DNA of 64,000 nt from Pseudomonas sp. Irchel 3A7 (lineage in GTDB: Bacteria > Pseudomonadota > Gammaproteobacteria > Pseudomonadales > Pseudomonadaceae): the NCBI RefSeq assembly GCF_900187565.1, contig NZ_FYED01000006.1:62001-126000 (forward strand), given 5' to 3'. Both the position numbers and the translations under genes were made by a program. Shown one piece after another: positions 36,394 to 45,663 of the stretch. The notes below the pieces were generated by a model. That model worked only from the letters and a program-made list of their open reading frames with translations. It made no database searches and had not been told where the DNA came from. Position 1 is the first letter of the stretch, and each line of letters opens with the position of its first letter.

Positions 36394-37317
36394 ATGCCCA
36401 AGTCAATTGTTGCCGCCCTGCAAATCGGAGCCTTGCCCGGTGGCAAGGCACAGACTCTGGAACAGATCCTGTCCTATGAACACGCGATTATCGAATCCGG
36501 CGCCACCCTGGTGGTGATGCCCGAGGCGCTGCTCGGCGGCTACCCGAAAGGCGAGGGCTTCGGCACGCAGCTGGGTTATAGGCTGCCGGAAGGGCGCGAG
36601 GCGTTTGCCCGATATTTTGCCAATGCCATCGATGTCCCCGGCGCAGAAACCGAAGCGCTGGCCGGCCTGGCTGCGCGCACGGGTGCGAATCTGGTCATCG
36701 GCGTCATCGAGCGGGCGGGTAGCACGTTGTATTGCACCGCGTTGTATTTCGACCCGCAGGCGGGGCTGGCAGGCAAGCATCGCAAGCTGATGCCGACCGG
36801 CACGGAGCGGCTGATCTGGGGCAAGGGCGATGGCTCGACCCTGCCGGTGATCGACAGTCAGGTCGGGCGGATCGGCGCGGTGGTGTGCTGGGAAAACATG
36901 ATGCCGCTGCTACGCACCGCGATGTATGCCAAAGGGGTGGAAGTCTGGTGCGCGCCGACGGTGGACGAGCGGGAGATGTGGCAGATCAGCATGCGCCATA
37001 TCGCCCATGAAGGCCGCTGCTTCGTGGTCAGCGCCTGTCAGGTTCAGGATTCGCCGCAGGCCTTGGGTATTGAAGTGGCGAACTGGCCGGCGGATCGACC
37101 GTTGATTGCCGGCGGCAGCGTGATCGTAGGTCCCACGGGCGACATCCTGGCCGGGCCATTGCGTGGCGAGGCCGGTTTGATCACGGCGCCAATCGACACC
37201 GATGACTTGATCCGCGCCCGGTACGATTACGACGTGGTCGGACATTACGCGCGCCCGGATGTGTTTGAGTTGACGGTGGATGAGCGGGCTAAACCGGGTG
37301 TCCTTTTCACCTCGTAA
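36394..37317 (+). CDS. Nitrilase
   Basis: The 307-residue enzyme has the complete nitrilase triad: Glu44 ([10 protein letters not shown]), Lys131 ([15 protein letters not shown]) and Cys165 ([10 protein letters not shown]). The CWEN and TxxERxxWG motifs are those of true nitrilases (nitrile to acid plus ammonia) rather than of amidases. It probably acts on aliphatic or arylaceto-nitriles; the exact substrate is not visible. Control by the nearby LysR protein is suggested by copy B of its putative operator. Confidence 0.92.
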   Translation: MPKSIVAALQIGALPGGKAQTLEQILSYEHAIIESGATLVVMPEALLGGYPKGEGFGTQLGYRLPEGREAFARYFANAIDVPGAETEALAGLAARTGANLVIGVIERAGSTLYCTALYFDPQAGLAGKHRKLMPTGTERLIWGKGDGSTLPVIDSQVGRIGAVVCWENMMPLLRTAMYAKGVEVWCAPTVDEREMWQISMRHIAHEGRCFVVSACQVQDSPQALGIEVANWPADRPLIAGGSVIVGPTGDILAGPLRGEAGLITAPIDTDDLIRARYDYDVVGHYARPDVFELTVDERAKPGVLFTS

Positions 37318-37321
37318 CCCT

Positions 37322-37411
37322 TGTGGGAGCGAGCCTGCTCGCGAAGGCGGCGCAACATTCGACATTAATGTTGAGTGTGCCGACCTCTTCGCGAGCAGGC
37401 TCGCTCCCACA
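37322..37411. repeat. REPIN
   Basis: Both arms are complete. The centre reads CATTCGACATTAATGTTGAG, a good example of the conserved self-complementary core. Confidence 0.92.
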
Positions 37412-37452
37412 GTGGATGGGTGTGAACGGCCCTTTGCTCCTGCAAGCGTTCG

Positions 37453-37998
37453 CTAGCGCCGCTGTAGCCACTCTTGCCGGGTGATTTCCCAGATCTCTTT
37501 GGCAAATCGCCCGCCGACAAAATCGCCCCCATCGGTGCCGATCAAACGCATACCGGTGCGCTCCGAGAGTTTGCGCGAACCCATGTTCGGCACCGCTTTC
37601 GGTACCCGCAGGACGTCTTGTCCCAGGGTTTCGAACCAGTAGGCAGTGACTGCTTCACTGGCTTCGGTCATCAAGCCCTGACCCTGCCACTTTGGAGCAA
37701 GCCAGAAACCTCGGTTGTTGTCCTGTTCGTTCATCAGGCTGATGTTGCCGATCAACTGCCCGGGTGCCGATTTCAAGCGAATCGTCCAGTGCCATTCCTC
37801 GCCACGGGCAATTGCCGGCAGGGCATTGTCGCGCAGGTAGGTGAGCGCACCGTCGGCGGGATAGGGCCACGGCACAAGGGCGTTGAGGTAACGCACCACT
37901 TCCCAGTGCGGGAACTGTTGCTGGATGGCCTCGGCATCGGCCAGCTCCAGCGGGCGCAGGATCAAGCGTTCGGTGTAAAGGGCAGGTGTGGCGTCCAT
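37453..37998 (-). CDS. GNAT N-acetyltransferase (RimJ/RimL-like)
   Basis: The 181-residue product has RimJ/L-type GNAT features: TERLILRPLELADAEAI at the N-terminus, IGNISLMNEQDNNRGFWL near 85-105, then GQGLMTEASEAVTAYWFE supplying the acetyl-CoA loop near 110-130, and RKLSERTGMRLIG near 150. It acetylates an unknown amine or protein N-terminus. ATG at 37998. Confidence 0.88.
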   Translation of the reverse strand: MDATPALYTERLILRPLELADAEAIQQQFPHWEVVRYLNALVPWPYPADGALTYLRDNALPAIARGEEWHWTIRLKSAPGQLIGNISLMNEQDNNRGFWLAPKWQGQGLMTEASEAVTAYWFETLGQDVLRVPKAVPNMGSRKLSERTGMRLIGTDGGDFVGGRFAKEIWEITRQEWLQRR

Positions 37999-38091
37999 GT
38001 TCTTCGCAGCTCCCTGGTTCAGATGTAGCGGCTATCGGCTTGCTACTGTCCACCAATCACATCGTGCCGAACAAGCCCCCCGCATTACCTC

Positions 38092-38181
38092 TGTGGGAGC
38101 GAGCCTGCTCGCGAAGACCGTGTAACAGTCGACATCAATGTCGGATGTGTCCACCTCTTCGCGAGCAGGCTCGCTCCCACA
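38092..38181. repeat. REPIN
   Basis: Both arms are complete; the centre has CAGTCGACATCAATGTCGGA. Confidence 0.92.
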
Positions 38182-38228
38182 TTGGATGTGTGAACGATTC
38201 TTTGCTCCTGCAGGACTCGAGCATTTAT

Positions 38229-39701
38229 CTAACTGTTCAACCTTGCGACAACCGCAGCTGTAGCGGATTCACCCTTGGCCGGGATATCCGGGTTTTCCAT
38301 GACCTGCAGGATCGAGGCTTCCGGATCAAAGTCATCTTCTTCCAGCTCGATGAATTCCTCGGGCAGGAAGATATTCAACAGGATCGCGCACAGCGCGCCG
38401 ACAGTGATTGGCGATTCGAAGATGTTGTGCAATGCCTTGGGCAGCTCGCGCAAGACTTCCGGCACGGCCGCCACACCCAGGCCCATGCCGATGGAAATCG
38501 CCACGATCAGCATGTTGCGTCGATGCAGGCCCGCTTCGGCCAGGATCTTGATGCCGGCCACGGCCACGGTGCCGAACATCACCAGTTCGGCGCCACCGAG
38601 TACCGGCTTGGGCATCAGTTGCAGCACCGCGCCGATCATCGGGAACAGCCCCAGTACCACCAGCAGCCCGGCAATGAAAAACGCCACGTAACGGCTGGCT
38701 ACGCCAGTCAACTGGATCACGCCGTTGTTCTGGGCGAAAGTCACCATCGGCATGCTGTTGAACACGGCGGCCATGGCCGAGTTGAGACCGTCGGCCAACA
38801 GCCCGGACTTGATCCGGCGGATGTAGAGCGGGCCTTTGACCGGCTGCCGGGAGATCATCGAGTTGGCGGTCAGGTCGCCGGCCGCTTCCAGTGGCGACAC
38901 CAGGAAAATCACCGCCACCGGCACGAACGCCACCCAATCGAAGGAGAAACCGTACTTGAACGGCACCGGTACGCTCATCAGCGGTACGGCGGGCAGGCTG
39001 GCGAAATCGACGTGGCCCAGCAGCCAGGCGACGACATAGCCGAGGGTCAGGCCGATGACAATCGCGCCCAGACGCAGGAAGGGTACGTCCACCCGATTCA
39101 ACACCACGATGGTCCCGAGCACCAGCGCCGCCAAGCCCAGGTGGCTGGCCGCGCCGAGGTCGGTGGCGCCGAAACCGCCGGCAATATCGGTCATGGCGAC
39201 CTTGATCAGCGACAATCCCATCAGCGTGATGATTGTGCCGGTCACCACCGGGGTGATCAGCATCCGCAACTTACCGATGAACTGGCTCAATACCACTTCG
39301 ATGAACGCGGCGAAGAAGCACACGCCGAAGATCGTCGAGAGGATTTCATCGGTGCCGCCACCCCGGGCCTTGACCATGAAACCGGCACTGAGGATCACGC
39401 TGATGAACGAGAAACTGGTGCCTTGCAGGCACAGCAGGCCGGAACCGATCGGACCGAAGCGTCGCGCCTGCACGAAAGTGCCCAGGCCCGAGACGAACAG
39501 CGCCATGCTGATCAGGTAGGGAATCTCGCTTTGCAGGCCCAGGGCGCTGCCCATGATCAGCGTCGGCGTGATGATGCCGACGAAACTGGCAAGCACATGT
39601 TGCAGGGCGGCGAACACGGTGGCGGTCAGATGCGGGCGGTCGTCGAGGCCATAGATCAGGTCATTGTGGCGTGGGGCAGGGAGTTTTTCAGAGGCGTTCA
39701 T
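38229..39701 (-). CDS. NCS2 purine permease (xanthine/uric acid type)
   Basis: The 490-residue product has about 12-14 transmembrane segments and NCS2 hallmarks: GLDDRPHLTATVFAALQHVL at the N-terminus, CLQGTSFSFISV near 90, LVSPLEAAGDLTA near 265 with the conserved acidic residue, and FAQNNGVIQLTGVASR near 320. The QH near residue 35 and the late NNG motif fit xanthine/urate transporters better than uracil permeases. It imports a purine by cation symport. No purine-degradation genes are adjacent. Confidence 0.9.
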   Translation of the reverse strand: MNASEKLPAPRHNDLIYGLDDRPHLTATVFAALQHVLASFVGIITPTLIMGSALGLQSEIPYLISMALFVSGLGTFVQARRFGPIGSGLLCLQGTSFSFISVILSAGFMVKARGGGTDEILSTIFGVCFFAAFIEVVLSQFIGKLRMLITPVVTGTIITLMGLSLIKVAMTDIAGGFGATDLGAASHLGLAALVLGTIVVLNRVDVPFLRLGAIVIGLTLGYVVAWLLGHVDFASLPAVPLMSVPVPFKYGFSFDWVAFVPVAVIFLVSPLEAAGDLTANSMISRQPVKGPLYIRRIKSGLLADGLNSAMAAVFNSMPMVTFAQNNGVIQLTGVASRYVAFFIAGLLVVLGLFPMIGAVLQLMPKPVLGGAELVMFGTVAVAGIKILAEAGLHRRNMLIVAISIGMGLGVAAVPEVLRELPKALHNIFESPITVGALCAILLNIFLPEEFIELEEDDFDPEASILQVMENPDIPAKGESATAAVVARLNS

Positions 39702-39797
39702 GGTCCAGGGGTGGGCCGGGTCAGAAAATGGAGGCGCAGGATGCCAGAAAGACTATTTTGTGGCGAGCGATGAGCCTCTTAGCACAAGCACAATCCT

Positions 39798-39887
39798 TGT
39801 GGGAGCGAGCCTGCTCGCGAAGAGGCCGGAACATCCAGCATCGATGTTGCCTGTCAGGACGCCTTCGCGAGCAGGCTCGCTCCCACA
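39798..39887. repeat. REPIN
   Basis: Both arms are complete; the centre has CATCCAGCATCGATGTTGCC. Confidence 0.92.
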
Positions 39888-39908
39888 GAAATATGGTTCA
39901 CCTTCAAA

Positions 39909-40802
39909 TCAGGCAAACGCCGCCAACAAGTCTTCCTCGAACGCCTTCTGCGCATCCCCCGGCACCTGCGCCCGGTGCCGGGCCAGGTGAAACGCTACGT
40001 CGAAGCTCATGCCTTCGCGGCGTACCACCCGCAGCAGCCCCTTGTCTTCCCAGTGACGAGCAAAGTGCTCAGGCAGATAGCCGACATGCTTGCCGGACAG
40101 AATGAAGGCGAGGGTGCCTTCGACCTGTTCCGACCGCGCCGAGCACAGCTTGCCCTGGAATGGCTCGTCGCTACGCAGGAAGCGGTAAGGGTGATCGACC
40201 CGGTCGCAAGCTTGCAGCGCCAGGTCATCCGGCGCGTCGTTGTTGAACAGCGGATGGCCCGCCGCGCAGTACAGGTGCTGGGTTTCGGTAAACAGTTCGC
40301 GATAGTCAAAAGCACTCTGCACCTGGGAGAAATAGCCGATGGCCAGGTCCAGCCGCTGTTGCAGCAGCAAACGCTCCATTTCGCCAGGCATGGCGCTCAT
40401 CAATTCGATGCGCACCGATTCGTCGCGTTCGCGAAAACGCCGGATCGCTTCGGCCACCCGTTGCAACACCGATGGGTCCAGGGCTTCGGACAAGCCCAGG
40501 CGCACCTCGCCGATCAAGCGCCCGGCCACGCCGTTGGATTGGTGACGGAATGCTTCGATGGATTCGAACAGCCCTCGGGTGGCGCTGAGCAGTTGTCCAC
40601 CCTTGGGCGTGATGCTGAATCCGCCCTTGCCACGGCTGCACAACCGATAGCCGAGGCGGGTTTCCAGTTTGGCCATTTGCTGGCTGATGCTGGACTGGCT
40701 CAGGCCCAGTTCACCCTGGGCCGCGCTGAAGCCGCCACACTCCACCACGCTGACAAACAGGCGCAACAGGTGCAGATCCAGATCGTGGAGTTGACCGAGC
40801 AT
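39909..40802 (-). CDS. LysR-type regulator next to agmatinase operon
   Basis: A TTG at 40805 precedes an ATG at 40802; the ATG has AGGAG nine bases upstream and is chosen (297 residues). The HTH lies at about residues 8-60 (DLHLLRLFVSVVECGGFSAA, LGLSQSSISQQMAKLE), followed by the LysR effector domain. It is divergent from the polyamine-type binding protein and agmatinase genes and probably regulates them. A perfect 7-bp inverted repeat covers its own ribosome-binding region. Confidence 0.9.
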   Translation of the reverse strand: MLGQLHDLDLHLLRLFVSVVECGGFSAAQGELGLSQSSISQQMAKLETRLGYRLCSRGKGGFSITPKGGQLLSATRGLFESIEAFRHQSNGVAGRLIGEVRLGLSEALDPSVLQRVAEAIRRFRERDESVRIELMSAMPGEMERLLLQQRLDLAIGYFSQVQSAFDYRELFTETQHLYCAAGHPLFNNDAPDDLALQACDRVDHPYRFLRSDEPFQGKLCSARSEQVEGTLAFILSGKHVGYLPEHFARHWEDKGLLRVVRREGMSFDVAFHLARHRAQVPGDAQKAFEEDLLAAFA

Positions 40803-40805
40803 CAA

Positions 40806-40825
40806 ACATTACTCCTGGGTAATGT
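40806..40825. promoter_or_regulatory. Inverted repeat, likely LysR operator
   Basis: ACATTAC and GTAATGT are separated by six bases in the 101-bp divergent intergenic region. The spacing fits a LysR-type site, and the position over the regulator's ribosome-binding site fits autorepression. Confidence 0.55.
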
Positions 40826-40903
40826 CAGGTTAATAATCTTTATATTTTATCAATGTATCCGACGACGCATCCTGCAACCACTTCCTCCGGTCAGGTGTTC
40901 GTC

Positions 40904-41995
40904 ATGGCTACCGTGTTCAAGATGTGTGTCCCCGCGCTGTTCCTTGCCATGGCCGCAGCGGCCCAGGCCGAGGACAACGTTGTCAATCTCTACAGTTGGG
41001 CCGATTACGTCGCCCCTGAAACCCTGCAGCGTTTCGAACAGGAAACCGGCATTCATGTGCGCTACGACACCTTCGACGCGCCGGAAGTGCTGGAAACCAA
41101 ACTGCTCACCGGCGGCAGCGGCTATGACGTCGTGGTGCCGTCGTCCAGCGTATTGGCGCGTGGCCTGGCGGCTGGCGCATTGAAAGCCATTCCCCACGAA
41201 GGTCTGAAGGGCTACGCCAACCTTGATCCGGATTTGCTGGAAAAACTGGCGGCGGTGGACCCCGGTAATCGCTATGGCGTGCCTTACACCTGGGGCACCC
41301 TGGGGTTGGGGATGAATGTCGAGGCGGTACAGAAACGCTTGCCGAACGTGCCGCTCAACAGCCTGGATCTGTTGTTCAAACCCGAATACGCCAGCCAGCT
41401 CAAGGACTGCGGCATTGCGATCATCGACTCGCCCCAGGAAGTGATCGGCCTGGCGTTGCACTATCTGGGCAAGGATCCCTACAGCACCAGCAAGGACGAT
41501 CTCGAAGCGGCCCAGGCGCTGTTGCATAAGCTGCAGCCTTCGGTGCTGTACGTGGCCAGCGGGCGGCAGATCAATGATCTGGCCAATGGCAGTGTCTGCC
41601 TGGCGTTGGCTTACAACGGCGATGCGAGCATGGCCGCCGATCAGGCACGCAAGGCCGGCAAGCCCTACGAAATCGCCTACCGGATTCCCAAGGAAGGCAC
41701 CCTCGTGTGGCAGGACAACCTGGCGATTCCCAAGGACGCGCCACACCCCGAAGCGGCGCGCCAGTTCATCGAGTTCATGTTGCGTCCGGAATCGGTCGCG
41801 GCGCTGACCAACACCCTGTTCTTTGCCACCGCCAACCAGGCCGCGACGCCGTTGGTGGATGAGGCGGTGCGCACCGACCCGGACATCTACCCGCCGCATG
41901 AGGTTCGCGAGCGGCTGTACGCCGATCGCAGCATGAGCCTCAAGGACATGCGCCAGCGCACTCGCATGTGGACCGCTTTTCGTAGCCGCCAATAA
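40904..41995 (+). CDS. Polyamine-type periplasmic binding protein (PotF/SpuD-like)
   Basis: The ATG at 40904 starts a clear signal peptide (ending AAQA) and gives 363 residues; an earlier ATG at 40853 adds 17 non-signal residues. The mature part begins NVVNLYSWADYVAPETLQ and has YDVVVPSSSVLARG and VPYTWGTLGLGMN, signatures of putrescine/spermidine-binding proteins. It should capture a polyamine or guanidino compound in the periplasm. No ABC permease or ATPase genes are adjacent, so it must share one encoded elsewhere or act as a sensor. It is 13 bp upstream of the agmatinase gene. Confidence 0.9.
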   Translation: MATVFKMCVPALFLAMAAAAQAEDNVVNLYSWADYVAPETLQRFEQETGIHVRYDTFDAPEVLETKLLTGGSGYDVVVPSSSVLARGLAAGALKAIPHEGLKGYANLDPDLLEKLAAVDPGNRYGVPYTWGTLGLGMNVEAVQKRLPNVPLNSLDLLFKPEYASQLKDCGIAIIDSPQEVIGLALHYLGKDPYSTSKDDLEAAQALLHKLQPSVLYVASGRQINDLANGSVCLALAYNGDASMAADQARKAGKPYEIAYRIPKEGTLVWQDNLAIPKDAPHPEAARQFIEFMLRPESVAALTNTLFFATANQAATPLVDEAVRTDPDIYPPHEVRERLYADRSMSLKDMRQRTRMWTAFRSRQ

Positions 41996-42008
41996 TAAGG
42001 AACCCGAG

Positions 42009-42968
42009 ATGGACGTCCCGATGCAAAACGATCAGGCCATGACCCGCGACAGCCTGTATGGCACCGCCGCCGAAAGCACTTACGCCGGCATCACCAGTTT
42101 CATGCGTCGCCGCTACAGCCGCGATTTGCGCGGCGTCGACGTGGCAGTCAGCGGCGTGCCGTTCGACACCGCCACCAGCAACCGCCCCGGCGCGCGCTTC
42201 GGGCCGCGGGGAATTCGCGCCGCGTCCACCGGAATTGCCTGGGAGCGCCACTGGCCATGGACCTTCGATCCGTTCGATCATCTGGCGGTCGTCGACTTCG
42301 GTGATTGCGACTTCGATTACGGTTCGCCGCAGTCGACCCCGGAAAGCATCGAAGCCCACGCCGAACACATCCTCAACGCGGGCAGTGCGATGCTGACGTT
42401 CGGCGGTGATCACTTCATCACCTATCCGCTGCTCAAGGCTCACGCCCGCAAGCACGGTCCGCTGTCGCTGATCCACTTTGATGCACACAGCGATACCTGG
42501 CCGGACGAAGAGGGCAAGCGCATCGACCACGGCACCATGTTCTGGCACGCCGCCAGGGAAGGCCTGGTCGATGCGTCGCGTTCGGTGCAGATCGGTTTGC
42601 GCACCACCAACGACAATCATCAGGGCTTCGAGGTGCTGGATGCGCGGCAGGTGCATCGACGTGGCGTTGATGCGATTGTCGAAGTCATTCGGGCGCGGGT
42701 CGGCGATCACCCGGTGTACCTGACGTTCGATATCGACTGTCTTGACCCGGCCTATGCTCCGGGCACCGGAACGCCGGTGTGTGGCGGCTTGAGCACGGTG
42801 CAGGCGCTGGAGATCCTCGGCGGTCTACGCGGGATCAACCTGGTGGGCATGGACGTGGTGGAAGTGGCGCCGGCTTATGACAGTGCGGAAATCACCTCGT
42901 TGGCGGCGGCGACGTTGGCGATGGAAATGCTGTGCCTTTATGCGGCCAAGCATAAGGTTGACCGGTAA
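42009..42968 (+). CDS. speB: Agmatinase (ureohydrolase) SpeB-type
   Basis: The 319-residue product has all manganese-binding motifs of ureohydrolases: GGDHF (near 137), HFDAHSDTW (near 158) and TFDIDCLDPA (near 241). The loop DHGTMFWHA and VDFGDCDFDYG fit E. coli SpeB closely. It should hydrolyse agmatine to putrescine and urea; other guanidino substrates cannot be excluded, since Pseudomonas guanidinobutyrases share the fold. AAGGAACCCGAG precedes the ATG. It forms an operon with the binding protein, under the divergent LysR. Confidence 0.88.
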   Translation: MDVPMQNDQAMTRDSLYGTAAESTYAGITSFMRRRYSRDLRGVDVAVSGVPFDTATSNRPGARFGPRGIRAASTGIAWERHWPWTFDPFDHLAVVDFGDCDFDYGSPQSTPESIEAHAEHILNAGSAMLTFGGDHFITYPLLKAHARKHGPLSLIHFDAHSDTWPDEEGKRIDHGTMFWHAAREGLVDASRSVQIGLRTTNDNHQGFEVLDARQVHRRGVDAIVEVIRARVGDHPVYLTFDIDCLDPAYAPGTGTPVCGGLSTVQALEILGGLRGINLVGMDVVEVAPAYDSAEITSLAAATLAMEMLCLYAAKHKVDR

Positions 42969-42980
42969 AACACAAACCAT

Positions 42981-43127
42981 TGTGGGAGCGAGCCGGCTCC
43001 GGGCGGCGTTCCGACGAAAGTGGTGTGTCAATTGATGTAGATGTTGGCTGACACGGCCTCTTCGCGAGCAGGCTCGCTCCCACAGGTTCTGCAAAAAATC
43101 CTGTGGGAGCGGGCTTGCCCGCGAAGC
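42981..43127. repeat. REP cluster of three arms
   Basis: A damaged left arm (GAGCCGGCTCCGGGCGG), a full right arm ending near 43084 and a further left-type arm (GGGCTTGCCCGCGAAG) lie between the convergent agmatinase and aldo/keto reductase genes. Confidence 0.85.
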
Positions 43128-43131
43128 TTTT

Positions 43132-44184
43132 TTAGGCCACCGGGATTTTCGGCAGGTCGAGGGTCACGCCGCCACTGAACCGTGCAAAGGAACCGCTGAT
43201 CGATTCATGGGGCACACCTTTAGCCACCTCGCTGACGCCATCGAGCCGCGCCAGTTGATCGGCATTCAACTGCACGTTCAACGCCCCCAGGGTGGCGTCC
43301 AGTTGTTCGCGAGTGCGTGAGCCGAGAATCGGAATCAGTGTGGTGGTCGAGCGTCTGGCTTGTTCGCGCAACCAGGCGATGGCCACGTGGGTCGGGCTGG
43401 CCGCCAGTTCTGCGGCGACCGCCAGCAGGGTGTCGAGCAGGGCGGTTTCCCGGGCGCCTTTCTCGGCGTGAACCAACATCCCGAGTTTAGTGGCGCGGTT
43501 ATCGCCCTGGGAGTTGCGGTACTTGCCGGTGAGGAAGCCGCCACCCAGCGGCGACCAGAGGGTGGCGGCCAGGCCCAACGCCTCGGCCATCGGCAGTTGC
43601 TCGCGCTCCGCGGTACGCTCGGCCAGGCTGTATTCGACCTGAATCGCGGCAATCGGCGCAAAACCGCGTACCTCGGCCAGCAGATCGGCACGGGCGATGC
43701 GCCACGCCGGGAAATTCGACAGCCCGGCGTAATGGATCTTGCCGGCCCGTACCAGATCGTCGAAACCACGCAGGATCTCTTCCATCGGCGTCACGCCATC
43801 GCTCATGTGCGCCCAGAACAGATCGAGATGATCGGTTTTCAGGCGCTTCAGGCTTTCTTCCACGGCGCGAACCATGTTCTTGCGATTGTTGCCGGTGTGG
43901 GAAATGCCGGCTGCCGGTGTAGTCCCCAAGGTGTATTTACTGGCGATGACCAGATGATCCCGCTCCGGGGCGATGAACTCGCTGAGCATGGCTTCGGACT
44001 GGCCACCCTGGTAGCCGTTGGCGGTGTCGATGAAGTTGCCGCCAGCCTCCAGATAACCGTCGAAAATGCCCTTGGCTTCATCACGTTCGGCACCATGGCC
44101 CCAGCCGGTGCCGAAATTGCCGGCGCCCAACGCCAGCTCGGAAACCCGCAAGCCGGTTTTACGGCCAAACACTTTGTAATGCAT
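43132..44184 (-). CDS. Aldo/keto reductase
   Basis: The 350-residue product has the AKR tetrad: Asp53 (FIDTANGY), Tyr58, Lys83 (VIASKYTLG) and His126 (DLFWAHMSDG). C-terminal NADPH-binding elements include PILGSRTREQLDATLGAL near 285. It reduces an unknown carbonyl compound and resembles YajO/YghZ-type enzymes. ATG at 44184. A single REP arm and a WYL regulator gene lie upstream on the other strand. Confidence 0.9.
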   Translation of the reverse strand: MHYKVFGRKTGLRVSELALGAGNFGTGWGHGAERDEAKGIFDGYLEAGGNFIDTANGYQGGQSEAMLSEFIAPERDHLVIASKYTLGTTPAAGISHTGNNRKNMVRAVEESLKRLKTDHLDLFWAHMSDGVTPMEEILRGFDDLVRAGKIHYAGLSNFPAWRIARADLLAEVRGFAPIAAIQVEYSLAERTAEREQLPMAEALGLAATLWSPLGGGFLTGKYRNSQGDNRATKLGMLVHAEKGARETALLDTLLAVAAELAASPTHVAIAWLREQARRSTTTLIPILGSRTREQLDATLGALNVQLNADQLARLDGVSEVAKGVPHESISGSFARFSGGVTLDLPKIPVA

Positions 44185-44343
44185 GGGAGACTCCTGAAGG
44201 TACGTCGAGGTGAATATAGATTATAAACAACATCTATTTAATATGGTCCCGGCAATATTCAGCGTCAAGCTCCTTTTCCCTTGTTCCGCCTGTCGGTGCA
44301 AAGCTTGCTCGCGATGATGGCTTTTGCGTCGCGCTCATTCCCC

Positions 44344-44368
44344 TGTGGGAGCGAGCCTGCTCGCGAAG
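44344..44368. repeat. Solitary REP arm
   Basis: One complete left-type arm (TGTGGGAGCGAGCCTGCTCG) without an inverted partner within 150 bp. Confidence 0.85.
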
Positions 44369-44459
44369 GCGGCCTGACAGCCGACCTGGCTTTTGCAGAT
44401 GTACCCGATCCACTGCAGGAGCAAGCTTTGCTCAGGCATGTGGTTTTTCCACCTTGCTG

Positions 44460-44476
44460 CTGACAGTTTCTGACAG
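44460..44476 (+). promoter_or_regulatory. CTGACAG direct repeat, likely autoregulatory site
   Basis: CTGACAG-TTT-CTGACAG lies 47 bp upstream of the GTG start of the WYL/YafY-type regulator. The 10-bp repeat period puts both copies on one helix face. Confidence 0.45.
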
Positions 44477-44523
44477 GGGCCTCTGCTAAGCTCCCTCGAC
44501 TCTCTGGACAGGACCTGCCAATC

Positions 44524-45240
44524 GTGTCGCGAACCACCCGTTTACTGACGTTGTTGCAAGTGCTTCGCGGCAAGAGCCGTCCAGTGACGGCGGCCACGCT
44601 TGCTGGCGAACTGGATATCTCTGAACGCACGCTGTACCGCGACATCGCCGAACTCACCGCGCTGGGCGCACCGATCTACGGTGAGGCGGGGATTGGTTAC
44701 GTACTGCGCAGCGGTTTGTTCCTGCCGCCGTTGATGCTCAATGCCGACGAAACCGAAGCCATTGTTTTGGGGCTGCGCTATGTGGATCAGCGGGGGGATG
44801 AAGTGCTGAGCAAAGCGGCGGCCGATGCGCTGGCCAAGATTGCCGCGGTACTCGCACCGGAAGCGCTGGACGCGTTACGCAACCCGACCGTGATGCCGGG
44901 ACCGCCGGGGTATGGTTTCGCACCCAATGCGGTGCCGTTGAATGTGTTTCGCCAGGCCATTCGTGATCAGTCCAAGCTGCACATCGATTATGCCGACGCC
45001 CAACAAGTGCCCAGTCAACGGCTGATCTGGCCATTGGCATTGGGGTTTCTTAACGAGGTGCGGATCATCGTGGCCTGGTGTGAGTTGCGCAGTGCTTATC
45101 GGACTTTTCGCACCGACCGGATATCGCAGGCGAGTGAGCTGGGCGAGCGCTACCCGGGGCGGCGCAGTGACCTGTTGCGGACCTGGCGCAAGCAAATGCA
45201 ACTGGATGAATCCGGGCGTTTCACTCCTGACAAGAATTGA
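44524..45240 (+). CDS. YafY-type HTH/WYL-domain transcriptional regulator
   Basis: The 238-residue product begins at a GTG and has an N-terminal DeoR-like HTH_11 (about 5-60, LAGELDISERTLYRDIAELTALGAPI). A linker and a C-terminal WYL-like ligand domain follow (RQAIRDQSKLHIDYADA near 145, then RLIWPLALGFLNEVRIIVAWCELR). Such proteins sense small ligands or nucleic acids and are often autoregulated. The SnoaL-like gene starts 51 bp downstream and may be a target. Confidence 0.88.
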   Translation: MSRTTRLLTLLQVLRGKSRPVTAATLAGELDISERTLYRDIAELTALGAPIYGEAGIGYVLRSGLFLPPLMLNADETEAIVLGLRYVDQRGDEVLSKAAADALAKIAAVLAPEALDALRNPTVMPGPPGYGFAPNAVPLNVFRQAIRDQSKLHIDYADAQQVPSQRLIWPLALGFLNEVRIIVAWCELRSAYRTFRTDRISQASELGERYPGRRSDLLRTWRKQMQLDESGRFTPDKN

Positions 45241-45291
45241 CAGCGTCCTGTTTTAGCATGGCTCCAGAACCAACAAACAAGGAGCCGCAAC

Positions 45292-45633
45292 ATGTCCAAT
45301 CCCGCCTCTGCACTGGCGCCCGCCATCGCCGCCTACATTGCCGCCGCCAATGCCCGCGACACCTCGCGGGTCGGCAGTTTCTTCGCCGAAGATGCCAATG
45401 TGTTCGATGAGGGCCAGCACCGGATCGGCACCCAAGCCATCGCCCAATGGATGCAGGACACCGGCCAACGCTACCAGCCTCGGGTCGAAGTACTGGAGGT
45501 GCAACAGCGTACCGGCAAGGTGCTGGTCAATGGCCTGATCTCCGGCACGTTTCCCGGCAGCCCCCTGGAACTGCGCTACATGTTTCGCCTGAATGAGCAG
45601 GGCAAGATTGCCCGGCTGGACATTTCACTGTAG
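45292..45633 (+). CDS. SnoaL/NTF2-like fold protein
   Basis: The 113-residue protein looks like a cone-shaped NTF2/SnoaL fold: an N-terminal helix pair (ALAPAIAAYIAAANARDTSR), FFAEDANVFDEG, then GTQAIAQWM and four strands ending LRYMFRLNEQGKIARLDISL. Family members bind or isomerise small molecules; the ligand is unknown. The ATG follows AACAAGGAGCCGCAAC. It is probably co-regulated with the WYL gene upstream. Confidence 0.8.
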   Translation: MSNPASALAPAIAAYIAAANARDTSRVGSFFAEDANVFDEGQHRIGTQAIAQWMQDTGQRYQPRVEVLEVQQRTGKVLVNGLISGTFPGSPLELRYMFRLNEQGKIARLDISL

Positions 45634-45663
45634 TCATCGTGCGCGGGTGGCATACTGCCGCGC

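Larger units (their letters stand above)
44185..44523. other. Intergenic region between aldo/keto reductase and WYL regulator
   Basis: This 339-bp divergent gap contains an AT-rich stretch at 44215-44260 (likely the reductase promoter), one solitary REP arm at 44344-44368 and a direct repeat at 44460-44476 in front of the regulator gene. No gene is supported. Confidence 0.55.

Noticed and set aside
44460..44476. Fourth las/rhl-type box
   Set aside because: The CTGACAG copies are direct repeats and do not give CT-N12-AG.
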